Source: Deltaproteobacteria bacterium
GTDB taxonomy: Bacteria; Myxococcota_A; Polyangia; JAAYKL01
Assembly (NCBI GenBank): GCA_030595125.1
Contig: JAUVDV010000060.1
Coordinates: 1 to 32,310, forward strand
Direction: 5' to 3'
Length of the DNA: 32,310 nucleotides
Shown: in pieces, positions 1 to 7,996 of the stretch
Layout of the letters: each line of letters begins with the position of its first letter
Position numbering within the stretch: position 1 is the first letter of the stretch
Notes under the pieces: generated by a model
The model's database searches: none
Told to the model about the DNA's origin: nothing
Seen by the model: only the letters and a program-made list of their open reading frames with translations
Made by a program: the position numbers and the translations under genes

Positions 1-195
1 GGCGGCAAACGCAGGATCGCCGCGTTCGTGTTCCTGCTGACGATCATCGGCGGGGGCGCTTTCGCGGGAGTTGCGTCCTACCAGACTGCGCGCGCAGCGA
101 TCGGAAGCGAAGAGGCGGCCGCTCAAGGAATGAAAGAGGCAGAAATTCAGATCCAGGATCTCGAAAACCTGGAGGATCTACAACTCGACCTGTAA
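1..195 (+). CDS. C-terminal end of a small membrane protein (partial)
   Basis: The frame is open from the left edge to a TAA and gives 64 residues; the true start lies outside the window. What is visible is a basic stretch (KRR), one hydrophobic segment at about residues 6-28 rich in Gly and Ala, and an acidic, probably helical tail ending in LDL. The next gene starts 9 bases after this stop, so it probably belongs to the same transcript as the chemosensory genes. It does not look like the conserved tip of a chemoreceptor. Its Gly/Ala-rich membrane segment loosely recalls that of the next gene. No family recognised. Confidence 0.6.
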   Translation, partial: GGKRRIAAFVFLLTIIGGGAFAGVASYQTARAAIGSEEAAAQGMKEAEIQIQDLENLEDLQLDL

Positions 196-204
196 AGAAT
201 AAAG

Positions 205-420
205 ATGACCAAGACGTCGAACCGAACATTCACAGTGATGATGACGCTCCTCCTCGCAGCGGTGGGCGCGGCTGCGGGGGTCGGATTATCGTTCGCGATG
301 AAACAGACCGGATCCACGTGAGGGCTGCTCTGCTCACCGGTGGTCGCCGGTGTTTTCGGAGGGTTCATGGGCGGCTCCATCGGTAGTGGTATCAAGAGGA
401 GCAATAAGGAGTCTGCGTGA
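205..420 (+). CDS. Candidate selenoprotein: small two-TM protein with in-frame TGA (Sec) codon
   Basis: Read from the ATG at 205, the frame gives 38 residues to a TGA at 319-321. It then stays open in the same frame for 32 more codons and ends at a TGA (418-420) that overlaps the GTG start of cheY by four bases, as other genes of this operon overlap. If the first TGA is read as selenocysteine the product is 71 residues: a hydrophobic segment (about 10-32), a loop GSTUGLLCSP with Sec39 and Cys43, then a second Gly-rich hydrophobic segment (about 46-62) and a basic tail. The TM, redox-type loop, TM layout is reminiscent of DUF6132-like small proteins, but I cannot show homology. A SECIS-like hairpin follows the TGA. 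The alternative is a gene broken by a nonsense change, or a short 38-residue product. Location in the membrane is inferred. Confidence 0.55.
335..352 (+). promoter_or_regulatory. SECIS-like hairpin downstream of in-frame TGA
   Basis: CACCGG (335-340) and CCGGTG (347-352) form a perfect 6-bp stem around the loop TGGTCG. The loop starts 19 bases after the TGA at 319-321. In E. coli fdhF the SelB-binding loop contains GGUC at bases 19-22 after the UGA; here GGTC is at bases 21-24. Bacterial SECIS models generally ask for a G in the first two loop bases and a loop roughly 16-37 bases from the UGA, and both hold. The bulged U of the E. coli element is not obvious. Whether it recruits SelB is inference. 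Confidence 0.5.
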
Positions 421-803
421 CCTCAAGGCTGCTGATAGTCGATGACTCGCGGGCCATGAGGGCATTCGTGCGCGGTTCCCTGCGCGGTTTCGTGGACTGC
501 GAAATCGACGAAGCATCCTCCGGGTTCGAGGCCCTGAGGCTCCTTCCGCGCACAGATTACAAGATGGTGATAACCGACATCAACATGCCCGATATCAACG
601 GACTGGAGCTCATCAAATTCATGCGAGCTTCCGAGCGATATCGGGACGTTCCCATAATCATTATTTCCACCCACTCGTCGAAGCAAGATCAGGAAAAAGC
701 TCTTGAACTCGGAGCCAGCGCCTTTCTTCCAAAACCCTTCACACCGCCTGAAATCGTCAATGTCGTGACGGCCCTCATCGACGAGAAGGGCAGCGAGTCA
801 TGA
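417..803 (+). CDS. cheY: CheY-like single-domain response regulator
   Basis: A 128-residue receiver domain with nothing attached. The acidic pocket is D9-D10, the phosphoacceptor is D54 in VITDINMP, the switch Ser is S84 and the conserved Lys is K106 in PKP. It would accept phosphate from the CheA encoded next and act on a motor or other output in the cytoplasm. It starts with GTG, preceded by AAGGAG about 8 bases upstream, and overlaps the stop of the previous frame by four bases. Its own stop overlaps the ATG of cheA. Being first in line before cheA fits a dedicated partner of this pathway. Confidence 0.93.
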   Translation: MTSRLLIVDDSRAMRAFVRGSLRGFVDCEIDEASSGFEALRLLPRTDYKMVITDINMPDINGLELIKFMRASERYRDVPIIIISTHSSKQDQEKALELGASAFLPKPFTPPEIVNVVTALIDEKGSES

Positions 804-2980
804 GCAAGGGTTCGCAGGGCAACAAGGCGATGAAGGAGTTTCTGTCCGAAGCGCAGGATTTCGTCGAATCGCTGAGCCGAAACCTCATCGAAATCGACAA
901 GGCGGTCAAGACAGGCGAGCCGGATCCCGACATGGTCAACGAGGTGTTCAGGGGATGGCACACCCTCAAGGGGCTGGCCTCTACCTTCGGCGTGGAACCC
1001 CTTTCCCTGCTCGCCCACGACGAGGAGAGCCTGCTGGACGATATCCGGCTTGGCAGGAAAGTCTTCACGCCCCATATCCTCGATTCTCTGTTCGAGAGCA
1101 TCGAGGAAGTGACCAAAATCCTCGGTATTATCAATGAATCCGGTGATATCAAGGCAACTGGCTACAGCGACACTCGCACAAAAACGACCAGAGGGCAGGC
1201 TCCGGATTCCGGTGCATCCGGCCAGAGCGAAGACGACAACACATCCCTGGTCGACCCCAAGAACCTGATCGACTCGGAGATACTCGAGGTCCTCACCGAG
1301 TTCGAGGAGCATCGCCTGCAGATCAACCTGCAGCAAGGTCAGGCTATCTACAAATTGCGAATCAGCTTCTCGCTGATGTCCATCGATCAGGAACTCGAAG
1401 ACATCAAGGGCAGGCTCCGGCCCGTAGGAGAGGTCATCACTTACCTCCCCTCCTCCGAAAGCAACGATCCGGATATGCTCGATATCGATGTCCTTCTGGC
1501 GCTTCACCAGAACCGGAAAGATCTGGATACCGCGCTCGAAGGGGTCTCGGCCGATATAGGCACGCTCGTTCCCGCCAAAATGACGCCGGGGGCCAGGTTT
1601 GACACGGTTATCCCGGCTCCTCCAACCGCCGAGCAGCCATCGGATTCATTGGTGACCGACCATGACGCTGCGGCAGCCTCCGAAATCGAGAGACAGGAAA
1701 TACCCGGACGTGGCCTGGTGCCACAGCAGAAGGAACAATCCATCAGCCTGCGATCGGTTAGCCAGTCTGTTCGCGTCGACATCGGCAAGCTGGACCATCT
1801 CATGAACGTCGTGGGCGAGCTGAACATCATTCGAAATTCCATAACTAAGATCAGCGACGAGTTGCGCTCCATAAACGAGCAGAGGGATCTGGCAAACGAG
1901 CTGCATCGAGTGTCCCGTGGCTTCGATCGACGTCTGGCCGAGATGCAGGAGGGGATTCTCGAAGTGAGAATGGTGCCCGTGAGCCAGATGTTCGATCGGC
2001 TCTCGCGCATGACACGCAAGATGTCGAGAGGCGTTGAAAAAGAGATCAACCTGGTGATCTCCGGCGCCGATACCGAGGTGGACAAACTGATCATCGAGGA
2101 ATTGTCCGATCCGGTGATGCACATCATCCGCAATGCCATCTCTCACGGCATCGAAGATACCGGCGAGCGGCGCGCAGGTGGAAAGCCGGAATTTGGAACT
2201 GTCGCGTTGACCGCATACCAGAAGGGCAATCACATCCTCATCGAGGTAGAAGATGACGGCGCGGGGATCGACGGGGAAAAAATATTGGAGGTGGCGATCG
2301 ACAAGGGCCAACTGTCGAGGGAGGCGGCCGCGTCGCTATCCGAGCGAGAGATCTTGAACCTGATTTTCCTGCCCGGCGTCACAACAACGGCCGAGGCCAA
2401 CGAGCTGTCGGGCAGGGGCGTGGGAATGGATGTCGTGAAAACGAACATCTCTGCGCTCAGCGGCGTTGTCGAAGTCCAGTCCGAGCTTGGGATCGGAACG
2501 AAGTTCACCATAACCATGCCGGTCACACTGGCGATCATCCCCGCCCTGTTGGTCTCCGTGGACGAGAACACCTTCGCGGTGCCGCTCAACACAGTGGCCG
2601 AGGCGCTGACGATTTCCGGGGCGGACGTGAAAAAGGTGATGGGGATTGAGACTTTTACCCTGAGGGGACAGACCCTTCCCCTGTGCCGCATGGACGGCTT
2701 CTTCGAAAGGCCGCGTCAAGGCCCGATACCGAAGGGCTCGCGGTTGCTGGTAGCCTCCCTCGGACAGCGGCGGTTGGGTCTGGTGGTCGATGAATTGTTG
2801 GGTCAGCAGGATGTGGTCATCAAAACGCTTGGCCGCAGCCTGGATGAAACCAGGTTTTTTGCGGGAGCAACCGACCTGGGGGATCAAAAACTGTCACTCG
2901 TGATCGACACGGCCGCCGTCATAGAAGTTTTCTTCACCTCCAACGAAGATTTCACCCAGCCGGCGGCGCTGGTGGAGTAG
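800..2980 (+). CDS. cheA: Chemotaxis histidine kinase CheA
   Basis: 726 residues. An N-terminal HPt domain (about 10-115) has the phosphorylated His54 in RGWHTLKG. A ferredoxin-like segment at about 150-255 (EFEEHRLQ through GEVITYLPS) resembles the region found in deltaproteobacterial CheA proteins rather than the E. coli P2. A charged linker follows, then the dimerisation helices (about 323-395), the ATPase with N box HIIRNAISHGIE (about 440), DDGAGID and GRGVGMDVV (about 540), and a C-terminal CheW-like regulatory domain (about 575-715). All catalytic motifs look intact. It should phosphorylate the neighbouring CheY and CheB when driven by a receptor array. ATGA overlap with cheY shows translational coupling. 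Confidence 0.96.
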   Translation: MSKGSQGNKAMKEFLSEAQDFVESLSRNLIEIDKAVKTGEPDPDMVNEVFRGWHTLKGLASTFGVEPLSLLAHDEESLLDDIRLGRKVFTPHILDSLFESIEEVTKILGIINESGDIKATGYSDTRTKTTRGQAPDSGASGQSEDDNTSLVDPKNLIDSEILEVLTEFEEHRLQINLQQGQAIYKLRISFSLMSIDQELEDIKGRLRPVGEVITYLPSSESNDPDMLDIDVLLALHQNRKDLDTALEGVSADIGTLVPAKMTPGARFDTVIPAPPTAEQPSDSLVTDHDAAAASEIERQEIPGRGLVPQQKEQSISLRSVSQSVRVDIGKLDHLMNVVGELNIIRNSITKISDELRSINEQRDLANELHRVSRGFDRRLAEMQEGILEVRMVPVSQMFDRLSRMTRKMSRGVEKEINLVISGADTEVDKLIIEELSDPVMHIIRNAISHGIEDTGERRAGGKPEFGTVALTAYQKGNHILIEVEDDGAGIDGEKILEVAIDKGQLSREAAASLSEREILNLIFLPGVTTTAEANELSGRGVGMDVVKTNISALSGVVEVQSELGIGTKFTITMPVTLAIIPALLVSVDENTFAVPLNTVAEALTISGADVKKVMGIETFTLRGQTLPLCRMDGFFERPRQGPIPKGSRLLVASLGQRRLGLVVDELLGQQDVVIKTLGRSLDETRFFAGATDLGDQKLSLVIDTAAVIEVFFTSNEDFTQPAALVE

Positions 2981-2983
2981 CGC

Positions 2984-3499
2984 ATGAGCAACTCGATAGT
3001 CATCCCGGACATGGCAAAACTGAACACGGAAAGTAAAAATTCCGTCATCGTCGGCAAGGAAGACGACTTGATGCTCGTTTTCCTGGGGTTCGTCCTGGGG
3101 GATGAAGAGTTCGGCGTGGACCTCCACCTGGTCAAGCAGATCGTCATACCTCCACCGGTCACCTGGGTGCCTCGGGTTCAACCGTACATCCTTGGCGTGA
3201 TCTCGATCAGGGGCAGCGTCATCACTCTGATCGACGCGCGCCGGCTCATGGGATTCGAGGCGTCCGATCGGCACGACACAGCCCGCGTGCTGATGGTGGA
3301 TGTGCGCGATGAGAGGATCGGGCTGCTGGTGGACGCGGTTACCCATGTGCGCCGCGTGCCGGTCGAAGCCTTCGAGGAATCCCCGGAACTCGACGAGGGA
3401 TCCATGACCGATCACGTGGTGGGCATCATACGACCCGACGAGCAGACCCAGGTGACCGTTATCGACCTGAAGGAGATCTTGCTGGAGGCAATGAGATGA
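2984..3499 (+). CDS. cheW: CheW adaptor protein (first copy)
   Basis: 171 residues with a single CheW domain from about residue 28 to the end. Typical features are the FGVDL strand, ILGVISIRGSVITLIDARR in the middle and the VTVIDLKEIL end. A roughly 27-residue leader precedes the domain. It would bridge chemoreceptors and the CheA CheW-like domain at the membrane array. The start at 2984 has GGAG about 7 bases upstream and lies three bases after the cheA stop; the stop overlaps the ATG of the second cheW. Confidence 0.92.
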   Translation: MSNSIVIPDMAKLNTESKNSVIVGKEDDLMLVFLGFVLGDEEFGVDLHLVKQIVIPPPVTWVPRVQPYILGVISIRGSVITLIDARRLMGFEASDRHDTARVLMVDVRDERIGLLVDAVTHVRRVPVEAFEESPELDEGSMTDHVVGIIRPDEQTQVTVIDLKEILLEAMR

Positions 3500-4002
3500 A
3501 GTCCGACGCGTTTGCCAGGCTGCACGAATCCGTGCACAGGAACAAGGATCGCAAGGCAGTAGAGTTCCATGTGGAAGAGATACGGTGCTGCGTGGATATC
3601 ATGCGGGTACGCGAGATCGTCAGCCCGGAAAAAACGGTGCCGATCCCGTCCGCTCCGCACTGGGTGGTGGGCGCCGCAGATCACCGGGAGTCGGTCGTTC
3701 CGGTGACGGATCTCCGCTTGCGCCTGGGTCTGAAACCTTTCCAGTCGCCCCACCCCAAATGGATCATCGTGGACGCGGGCGGGATGGACATGGCCTTGCT
3801 GGTGGATACTGTCCATGGTGTGGTGACGGTTTCAGTCGACATTGAGAGGGAGCGGCATCCGGTGATGGACGACACCGACGTCACCTGGGTCCGTTCGGTC
3901 TACAGCATGCCGGACGGACTGATCTTCGAGCTGGATCTGGACAACATGTTCGATGTCCAAAAAGATCGTGACGAGCGTCCGAAAGACGGGAATACCGTGT
4001 GA
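3496..4002 (+). CDS. Divergent CheW-like protein (second copy)
   Basis: 168 residues. The CheW fold can be followed: VEFHVEEIRCCVDIMRVREI, the hydrophobic strand WVVGAADHRESVVPVTDLR in place of the usual GxINLRGxVVPVxDLR, and LLVDTVHGVVTVS. The glycine-rich central motif is degraded and the C-terminus has a charged extension. It overlaps the previous cheW by an ATGA and the HEAT gene by a GTGA. It may be a second adaptor that links another receptor class or the HEAT protein to CheA, which is inference. Confidence 0.82.
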   Translation: MKSDAFARLHESVHRNKDRKAVEFHVEEIRCCVDIMRVREIVSPEKTVPIPSAPHWVVGAADHRESVVPVTDLRLRLGLKPFQSPHPKWIIVDAGGMDMALLVDTVHGVVTVSVDIERERHPVMDDTDVTWVRSVYSMPDGLIFELDLDNMFDVQKDRDERPKDGNTV

Positions 4003-5993
4003 CCGGCGTCATGAAAGAAATGGCCCGGAGGATAGCCGACTCGAGCCCCGAGGTAAGGCGGCGAGCTGTCCGGGAACTCGCCACCCTCCCGGTAAATGAT
4101 TCAATCGATCTGATTCTTGTCGCTCTGGCGGACGACGACTGGCGCGTGAGAAAGGAAACCGTATCAGTACTTTCGGACATGCCGTGTGAGTCGGATGTCG
4201 TGGGTCAGCTCGTAACCGCTCTCGTGCAGAACGATAACGTGGGCCTTCGAAACGCAGCCGCAGAAGCGCTCGGCACAATGGGGGCCGACGCAGTCACCAT
4301 GCTGAGCGACCGCATGGGATCCCTTGGTGCACAAGACAGAAAAATCGCTCTCGAGGTCATCGGTCGATCTGGTGATCCGCGCTCCAGGGGCATGCTCATT
4401 TCCCACCTGAAAGATCCGGACGCCAACGTCCGTGTCTGCACGGCGGAGCTCCTGGGGGAACAGGGAGGCGGAGAGGCTCTGGACGCCCTGATGGAATGCG
4501 TCGACAAGAGTGATTACCTGCTCACCCTGGCCGCGTTACAATCCCTCAACAAGCTGGGAGCCCGCATCCCCTGGCAGAAACTGGAGGATCTCTCCGACGA
4601 TCCGATCCTTGGCTCGGAGATACTGTTCGCCATGGGCAGGAGCGCACAACCGGCGGCAGCGAGCATCATCGTAAAAAACGTGCCCGACGAGCCCGCGGCG
4701 GTTCGCTCCCTCGAACTGCTGCACGGCGCCTCCCCGGAGACCGCCGAGGCTGTCGAGCAGGCCCTCAAGAACGCCGATGAGGCTGTCCATGAGGCGCTCG
4801 GCGCAATCGTATCCCAGGAAGAAACCATCGATCAGAGGGCTGCCGTACGTTGCCTCATGTGGTCCAGGAGAATCGAGAGCTTGCCCTTGCTCGTGGGCCT
4901 CGTCAGCGACGAGACCATGCATCGTGTCATTGTTGAGGGCCTGTCCGATTGGGGCTATCCGGCCTTTGCGGCACTGGAGGAGATGCTTCCCACACTGGAC
5001 GGGCGACCCCTGGCGTCCGTAGTGGGTTTGCTGGCCAGAACCCTCGATGAGGAACAGGGGAAAAGCAAGGCCGCTCTTTTCACAGCGTACCTGCACTCGT
5101 CCAATATCGCAGTGGCAACAGCGGCTGTCGGAGCCATCGCGCGTTTTGGGAATGAGGGGATGATTCCCCGGCTCATCGAGCTGTCGGGCTTCGAAGATCA
5201 ACGGGTACGACGCGCGGCCGGGCACGCGCTGGTTCAGGTGGGCTGCAGAGCTCCCGACGCGGTCCGGGACAGGTTATTGCAGATGGAGATCACCGGCCTT
5301 GGCGGAATCGAACTCTGCCGCGTATTGGAGGTCGTTGGTCGTCCCGAGGACGCAAGTGCCCTGGCCGGCGCCCTGAACTCACCGATACCAGAACTTCGCA
5401 GAGCCTCGCTCAGCTCTCTAGCTGCAATCGCGGGCAGCGCGGCAGTCGACACCATCTCTCTGGCGATGACCGACGAGGACATGGGTGTGAGGATGGCTGC
5501 CGCGTTCGCGCTCGCCAGAATCGGCCCGGCGGCGGCGGAAACGATCGTCTCGGCGATTCACACCGCGCAGGGACCCCTGAAGGCCGCGCTCGTGCGGGCG
5601 CTCGGGCGCGTGGGTCACATCGAGGCGCCGGCCATCCTCAAGGGGCTCTGCCGCGAGTCGTCCGAGGTGGCCATGGCGGCCCTCGAAGCCATGCGAAACC
5701 TGGGGATCGCTCCTGGCGAACTGCAATACGAGATACTCAACCACGACGACTCCGAAGTGGTGAAAAAGGCACTTTCGTTCCTGGGTTCCGCTATTTCGGG
5801 ACAAAGGATCGCAGGCCTTCTGAAACACCCGGCCTGGGATGTCCGGCTCGCCGCCGTGGATCGGCTGTCCTGTGGCGACTACGGGGATCCGGAAATATCT
5901 GTCGAGCTCGAAGCCAGACTGCTGGACGAGAGAGACGATCTCGTGAGGGCATCCATAGAACACGCCCTCGGTGAGAGGAAAGGGGTGAAGTAG
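3999..5993 (+). CDS. HEAT-repeat (PBS-lyase-like) protein of the chemosensory operon
   Basis: 664 residues, made almost wholly of HEAT-type helical repeats of about 30 residues. Clear units include DDWRVRKETVSVLSDM, NDNVGLRNAAAEALG, DPDANVRVCTAELLGEQ, DQRVRRAAGHALVQVG and DEDMGVRMAAAFALARIG. There is no signal peptide or membrane segment, so it is probably cytoplasmic. HEAT proteins are scaffolds for protein contacts. The GTG start at 3999 overlaps the upstream stop by four bases; an ATG at 4011 is the other choice. It lies between cheW and cheR, so a role in array assembly or in tuning receptor methylation is plausible. As I recall, HEAT or PBS-lyase-like proteins occur in some myxobacterial che clusters. 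Confidence 0.85.
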   Translation: MTGVMKEMARRIADSSPEVRRRAVRELATLPVNDSIDLILVALADDDWRVRKETVSVLSDMPCESDVVGQLVTALVQNDNVGLRNAAAEALGTMGADAVTMLSDRMGSLGAQDRKIALEVIGRSGDPRSRGMLISHLKDPDANVRVCTAELLGEQGGGEALDALMECVDKSDYLLTLAALQSLNKLGARIPWQKLEDLSDDPILGSEILFAMGRSAQPAAASIIVKNVPDEPAAVRSLELLHGASPETAEAVEQALKNADEAVHEALGAIVSQEETIDQRAAVRCLMWSRRIESLPLLVGLVSDETMHRVIVEGLSDWGYPAFAALEEMLPTLDGRPLASVVGLLARTLDEEQGKSKAALFTAYLHSSNIAVATAAVGAIARFGNEGMIPRLIELSGFEDQRVRRAAGHALVQVGCRAPDAVRDRLLQMEITGLGGIELCRVLEVVGRPEDASALAGALNSPIPELRRASLSSLAAIAGSAAVDTISLAMTDEDMGVRMAAAFALARIGPAAAETIVSAIHTAQGPLKAALVRALGRVGHIEAPAILKGLCRESSEVAMAALEAMRNLGIAPGELQYEILNHDDSEVVKKALSFLGSAISGQRIAGLLKHPAWDVRLAAVDRLSCGDYGDPEISVELEARLLDERDDLVRASIEHALGERKGVK

Positions 5994-5996
5994 AAC

Positions 5997-6860
5997 GTGC
6001 GCCTGGGCGATCCTGTCATACACCTTTCGCTGGAGCGGTTCCGCCTGTTGCGGGATCTGATCAACAAGCGATTCGGCATCTTCTTCTCCGATGACGACCG
6101 GTATCTGGTTGAGAGCAGGTTGTCGGAGCGTTTGATGCATCTGGATCTGCCGTCTTTCGACGACTACTATCACCACCTTCGATATCATCAGGACGGAGAA
6201 CAGGAACTCGAACAAGGCGCCGAGATCCTCACCACCAACGAAACCTATTTCTTTCGCGAGGAATATCAGCTGAAGGCGTTCTCACAGGAGCTCCTGCCGG
6301 AGTTGCACGAAAGGTTGATAAACAAGCGTCGCCTGATGATCTGGTCGGCGGGTTGTTCCTCCGGGGAGGAGGCCTACACCATTGCCATGCTCGTGCGCGA
6401 CTCGGGCCTGTTCCATGATTGGGACGTGCGGATCTTCGGCAGCGACATCAGCGCCAGGATGCTCGCCAAGGCCAGGCGCGGCATTTTCGGGCCCTCTGCC
6501 TTCCGCACCACGCCGGAGGACCTTCAGCGCAGGCACTTCACCCCGGCGCCGGGCGGCCTGCGGGTAAACGAAAACATCCGGGCTCTGTGCCATTTCGGCC
6601 GATTGAACTTGCTCGACGAGGAAAAAATCATTTTTGTGGGCCGGGCCGACGTGGTTTTGTGCCGCAACGTACTCATCTATTTCGACAAACGTTCCAAGAG
6701 CCGCGCTCTTTCGATCATCTACGACCGCCTGAACGACGATGGATATCTGCTCCTCGGCCATACCGAATCACTCCTCAACCTTTCAACGGCGTTCGAACTC
6801 GTTCACCTCAGGAACGATCTGGTCTATCGACGGCCAAAGGCGGTTAGCGATGGTTTCTAG
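5997..6860 (+). CDS. cheR: Chemoreceptor methyltransferase CheR
   Basis: 287 residues, the usual length. An N-terminal helical domain (about 10-75, LERFRLLRDLINKRFGIFF) is followed by the SAM-dependent methyltransferase domain: TTNETYFFRE at about 80, the SAM-binding WSAGCSSGEEAYTIAM at about 115-130, and CRNVLIYFD at about 222. It transfers methyl groups from SAM to Glu residues of chemoreceptors, opposing CheB. The start is a GTG three bases after the HEAT stop, with a GGAAAGGGGTGAAG stretch upstream; the N-terminal domain needs this start. The end overlaps cheB by 11 bases. Confidence 0.95.
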   Translation: MRLGDPVIHLSLERFRLLRDLINKRFGIFFSDDDRYLVESRLSERLMHLDLPSFDDYYHHLRYHQDGEQELEQGAEILTTNETYFFREEYQLKAFSQELLPELHERLINKRRLMIWSAGCSSGEEAYTIAMLVRDSGLFHDWDVRIFGSDISARMLAKARRGIFGPSAFRTTPEDLQRRHFTPAPGGLRVNENIRALCHFGRLNLLDEEKIIFVGRADVVLCRNVLIYFDKRSKSRALSIIYDRLNDDGYLLLGHTESLLNLSTAFELVHLRNDLVYRRPKAVSDGF

Positions 6861-7956
6861 CCGTGTTCTGAAGGTGCTGATCATCGACGACTCGGCGTAC
6901 AACCGCCGGGTCATCGCAGACTTCGTCGAGGAGATCCCCGAAGCGATTGTCGTCGGCAAGGCCAGTGACGGGCAGGAAGGGCTGCAGATGGCCCTGAGGG
7001 AACACCCGGACGTCATCACCCTCGACCTGGAGATGCCCAGAATGGACGGCTTCTCTTTTCTGAGGCTGATAATGTCCAACCAGCCGACACCGGTAATCGT
7101 GATCAGCTCGCATTCCGACAAGGAAAAGGTATTTCGGGCGTTGGAGCTCGGCGCGCTCGACTTCGTGGCCAAACCGAGCCATCGCGCCACGCCTGAGATC
7201 CTCGAACTGAAGGACGAGGTGATCGAAAAGATCCGAATGGCGGGGCAACTCAAATCGAACTCATTACATCGTCTGAAGTCCTATGCTCCGGCCGATCTCT
7301 CCGCCAGTGGTGGATTTCCGGTGATCGACATCGACACCGATGGCGGCTTCGAACCCGGCATGGAACCCCTCGCGCAAAAGGTGGTCGTAATGGCGGCTTC
7401 TACCGGGGGACCGGCCTCCATCATGCAGATCCTGAATTCGCTCCCCGGGGACCTGCCAATCTCGATACTCGTTGCCCAGCACATGCCGCCCATGTTCATC
7501 ACAACCTTTTCCGAGCGCCTCGATCGACAGTGCGCCATGAGGGTAACGGAGCTCACTCTGGTGGATATGGCTCGCAAGGGCGTGATCTATATCTGCCCGG
7601 GCGACAAGAACCTGGAGCTGACACCCGGTTTGTCCGGCACCATCATCACTGCCGTCCGGCCGAAATCAACGGACCGTTACGTGCCATCGGCCGACTACCT
7701 CTTCAAAAGCGCGGCGAGCGCCCTTCGAAAGAACGTGATGGCCGTGGTGCTGACCGGCATGGGAGATGACGGGGCGAACGGGTCGGTCGCAGTGGCCTCG
7801 GTCGGCGGTCCCGTGCTCGTAGAATCCATTGACACCGCAGTGGTGGACGGCATGCCGCAAGCTGTGCTTCGGACCGGAACCCCCGCGATGGAGGAGCCGC
7901 TCCAAAACATCGCGGACAAGATTGTACAGTTTGCACATTCATCGACTAATGGTTAA
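6850..7956 (+). CDS. cheB: Chemoreceptor methylesterase CheB
   Basis: 368 residues from the ATG at 6850, chosen because the receiver domain begins directly there (VLKVLIIDDS); the upstream extension lies inside cheR. The receiver domain (about 5-125) has D13-D14 and the phosphoacceptor D59 in LDLEMP. After a linker (about 130-175) comes the methylesterase domain with the catalytic triad S184 (AASTGG), H211 (AQHMP) and D307 (TGMGDDG). It removes methyl groups or deamidates receptor Gln residues once phosphorylated by CheA. It closes the che set. The adaptation pair CheR/CheB implies methylated receptors elsewhere in the genome. Confidence 0.96.
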   Translation: MVSSRVLKVLIIDDSAYNRRVIADFVEEIPEAIVVGKASDGQEGLQMALREHPDVITLDLEMPRMDGFSFLRLIMSNQPTPVIVISSHSDKEKVFRALELGALDFVAKPSHRATPEILELKDEVIEKIRMAGQLKSNSLHRLKSYAPADLSASGGFPVIDIDTDGGFEPGMEPLAQKVVVMAASTGGPASIMQILNSLPGDLPISILVAQHMPPMFITTFSERLDRQCAMRVTELTLVDMARKGVIYICPGDKNLELTPGLSGTIITAVRPKSTDRYVPSADYLFKSAASALRKNVMAVVLTGMGDDGANGSVAVASVGGPVLVESIDTAVVDGMPQAVLRTGTPAMEEPLQNIADKIVQFAHSSTNG

Positions 7957-7996
7957 AGCTGGCTGCTATCATCTTACCTTTCCCAAGGAGGGAAAT

